From: GCA-020344555 sp964548955
GTDB lineage: Bacteria; Planctomycetota; Phycisphaerae; UBA1845
Reading direction: 5' to 3'
Length of the DNA: 64,000 nt
Assembly: GCA_964548955.1 (NCBI GenBank)
Contig: CAZJTP010000001.1
Span: 70,299 to 134,298 of the forward strand
A model generated the notes under the pieces. It was not told the DNA's origin. It saw nothing but the letters and a program-made list of their open reading frames with translations, and ran no database searches. Below are positions 62,396 to 64,000 of the stretch, piece by piece. Both the position numbers and the translations under genes were made by a program. Position 1 is the stretch's first letter, and the number at the start of each line of letters is the position of its first letter.

Positions 62396-63019
62396 GTGCC
62401 ACCATCGCGGTTTTTACTGGTGGTCGGGCGGTCTGGGGTATGCGGGCTGGAACGGCCAGAACGGGTTTCACGGCCAACCAGTGGCGGAAAGCCATCAGAA
62501 TATGTTGAAGCCGGAACCGTTGGGGGGGGGGACGGTGAAGATGATACGTCGCTTGCCAACGGTTCGGCCTACAAACGTACTTCCGCTGCACTACTTGCGG
62601 CTGTCACGGTTGCTCTCCGGGTATTGACTCCGACAAGCCCGGGCTTCATGAAACGATTACGAGCGAGGAACTTTGTTGTACGGACGGCATGAGATCGCTG
62701 AATCTGGGGCGTGCCACGTGGATCAGGCGGGCTGCCAGGACCACCAAATCAACCGTTTCTCCGGACCGGATGACCCTAGTTCACCCGCTGCCAGACCCGG
62801 CTTGGCGAGGCCGGAATTGGGGTTTACTTATGCAGAGTCCGGGGTATACTACCGGCGGTTGGTTCGTCGAACGAGGCACGTACGTGACATTGGCTATCCA
62901 AGTCCGGATCGAATTGCTAAGATCGTCCTCCTACCTTCGAGGCTGGAATGTCAGCCACTTTCACTCACGACCCTGAAAGTAAAACCGTGGGTCGGGCAAG
63001 CCATCGACAGGAGATTGCG
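62396..63019. other. Intergenic, no gene recognised
   Basis: About 620 bases without a convincing coding frame, upstream of the RRM gene. A G8 run is present at about 62522-62531. Confidence 0.5.
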
Positions 63020-63346
63020 ATGGGCAAAAAGTTGTATGTTGGGAACCTCAGCTATGATGTCAGTAGTTCAGACTTGGAAACGCTACTGTCGGCACACGGA
63101 ACGGTCCTGAGCGCGGAAGTCATCACTGACCGGTCGACCGGCCAGAGCAAAGGGTTCGGATTCGTGGAGATGGACTCCGACGCGGACGCCCAGGCGGCCA
63201 TCGCGGCGTTGGACGGCCAGCCACACGGCAGTCGAACGCTGACGGTGAACGAAGCCAAGCCCCGCGCCCCGCGCACCGGCGGCGGTCGCGGTGGTTACGG
63301 CGGCGGACGCGGCGGAGGAGGAGGAGGTCGCCGAGACCGCTATTGA
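63020..63346 (+). CDS. Single-RRM glycine-rich RNA-binding protein
   Basis: 108 residues from ATG 63020 with AGGAGAT 5 bases upstream; the frame extends to 62948 but the start is set by the ribosome site. RRM with RNP2 LYVGNL (residues 4-9) and RNP1 KGFGFVEM (about 43-50), then a Gly/Arg-rich tail (GGGRGGYGGGRGGGGGGRRDRY). Cytoplasmic RNA-binding protein similar to the cyanobacterial/planctomycete Rbp group, often cold-induced; regulation here is unknown. Confidence 0.93.
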   Translation: MGKKLYVGNLSYDVSSSDLETLLSAHGTVLSAEVITDRSTGQSKGFGFVEMDSDADAQAAIAALDGQPHGSRTLTVNEAKPRAPRTGGGRGGYGGGRGGGGGGRRDRY

Positions 63347-63787
63347 ACCACGTGACAGCGTAGAGAATCATAAGGCCACCCATTGGTGGCACGTCTCGAT
63401 GGGACACGACAAACCTTTGCGTCCTGCCCCGAAGGGTGTTTGTCTAGTCTCTCACGACGGCTGTGATCCCCGGCGCGCTGCGAGAGTTGGTGACGACTAG
63501 TTCTTCGGGCTCGTTCTGAAACTACAGCGGCGACACAACCGCATAGGCGGTGGAGACGGGCGGGGGCGCAGGCTGGTCGTACGAGACCGACTGTCAAGAA
63601 TGGGCCTGCCTGGCAAAAACCTCATGTGCCCCTGCGTCCGTCGAGACAGGGCAGCCAACGTGCGCGGGCCCACTCGACCCCAGGTGAGCACGAATGGGAG
63701 CTTGGACATCGTCCGTCTGAAACCCCGCCCTTGACACGGACACGCTCATGGGAGCCTGTGGCTCGCTACAGGGAAACCGGGGATGTT

Positions 63788-63949
63788 TTAGAGCGTGTTT
63801 GAGAAGCCGGAGCAATCCTACCAACGGATTCCAAAGGGTGCCACGGGCGGCTTGCCCACCCGTGTTTTCCTCGCCTCAAGCAAGCGCACTGGCAGCAAGC
63901 TGCCAGTGGCAAGCTGCCAGTGGCACCCAACTTCTCAAACAGCCTCTTA
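63788..63949. repeat. 162-bp element bounded by 19-bp inverted repeats
   Basis: TTAGAGCGTGTTTGAGAAG (63788-63806) and CTTCTCAAACAGCCTCTTA (63931-63949) are inverted with about 3 mismatches. Inside are repeats AAGCTGCCAGTGGC (x2) and CACGGGC/CCCGTG. A related GTGTTTGAGAAG is at about 29739. Possibly a non-autonomous mobile element. No gene is seen in 63347-64000. Confidence 0.55.
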
Positions 63950-64000
63950 GCTCGACTTTTGCCCTTTTGAGGGTCATTCGTGAGCGATTTCATTAAACAA

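Overview
The window is a contig segment from a planctomycete-like bacterium, most plausibly an uncultured Phycisphaerae-type lineage. The inference rests on a Planctomycetota/Verrucomicrobia-restricted protein family (42.9-43.4 kb), IPTVSEWG-type C-terminal sorting tails, dockerin-tailed secreted proteins, type II pseudopilin-like proteins, and many small palindromic repeats between genes. A 10-base N run at 3977 shows this is an assembled scaffold. Genes lie on both strands in short operons; GTG and TTG starts are common.

Layout. 0-4 kb: a cysteine-rich secreted protein running off the left edge and a beta-helix/dockerin protein. 4-13 kb: purF, a protein with an IPTVSEWG tail, a DUF2079-type membrane protein, the lipid A pair lpxD-lpxI, and an OFA-type MFS transporter. 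13-20 kb: OprB-like porin, small lipoprotein, dockerin gene remnant, a SWIM/SNF2 pair, and tRNA-Ser(GGA) followed by an integrase-like relic. 20-29 kb: P-loop NTPase, pseudopilin-like protein, dockerin protein, and an ECF-type vitamin transporter (S, fused A-A, T) combined with two proteins resembling the molybdopterin-oxidoreductase fold, one of which has a CxxCH motif; a glycosyltransferase on the opposite strand splits the set. 29-33.6 kb: a repeat-rich accessory tract with possible integron-cassette structure, a QueG-like iron-sulfur protein, an IS630 relic and a CDP-alcohol phosphatidyltransferase pseudogene. 33.6-53 kb: ribBA, a 1655-residue subtilisin-like protease with duplicated MAM modules, thioredoxin, RicT/PSP1, mutS, a divergent Nramp, hisS, rpsI, rplM, a dense palindrome cluster, and a formylglycine-generating-enzyme-like protein with a sorting tail.

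53.6-61.9 kb holds the most interesting system: seven co-directional, mostly tightly packed genes encoding two tetraheme c-type cytochromes, an NHL beta-propeller lipoprotein, a pentaheme lipoprotein, a large predicted beta-barrel protein, a second NHL lipoprotein and a 12-heme cytochrome. The last three overlap by ATGA. The composition suggests a trans-envelope electron conduit (porin-cytochrome type) with beta-propeller partners, possibly for extracellular electron transfer or extracellular cytochrome assembly. The tetraheme module recurs at the N-terminus of the 12-heme protein, suggesting growth of the cytochromes by module addition.

62-64 kb: a possible IS110-like relic, an RRM RNA-binding protein and repeat DNA. 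All functions are read by eye from sequence; no searches were run.
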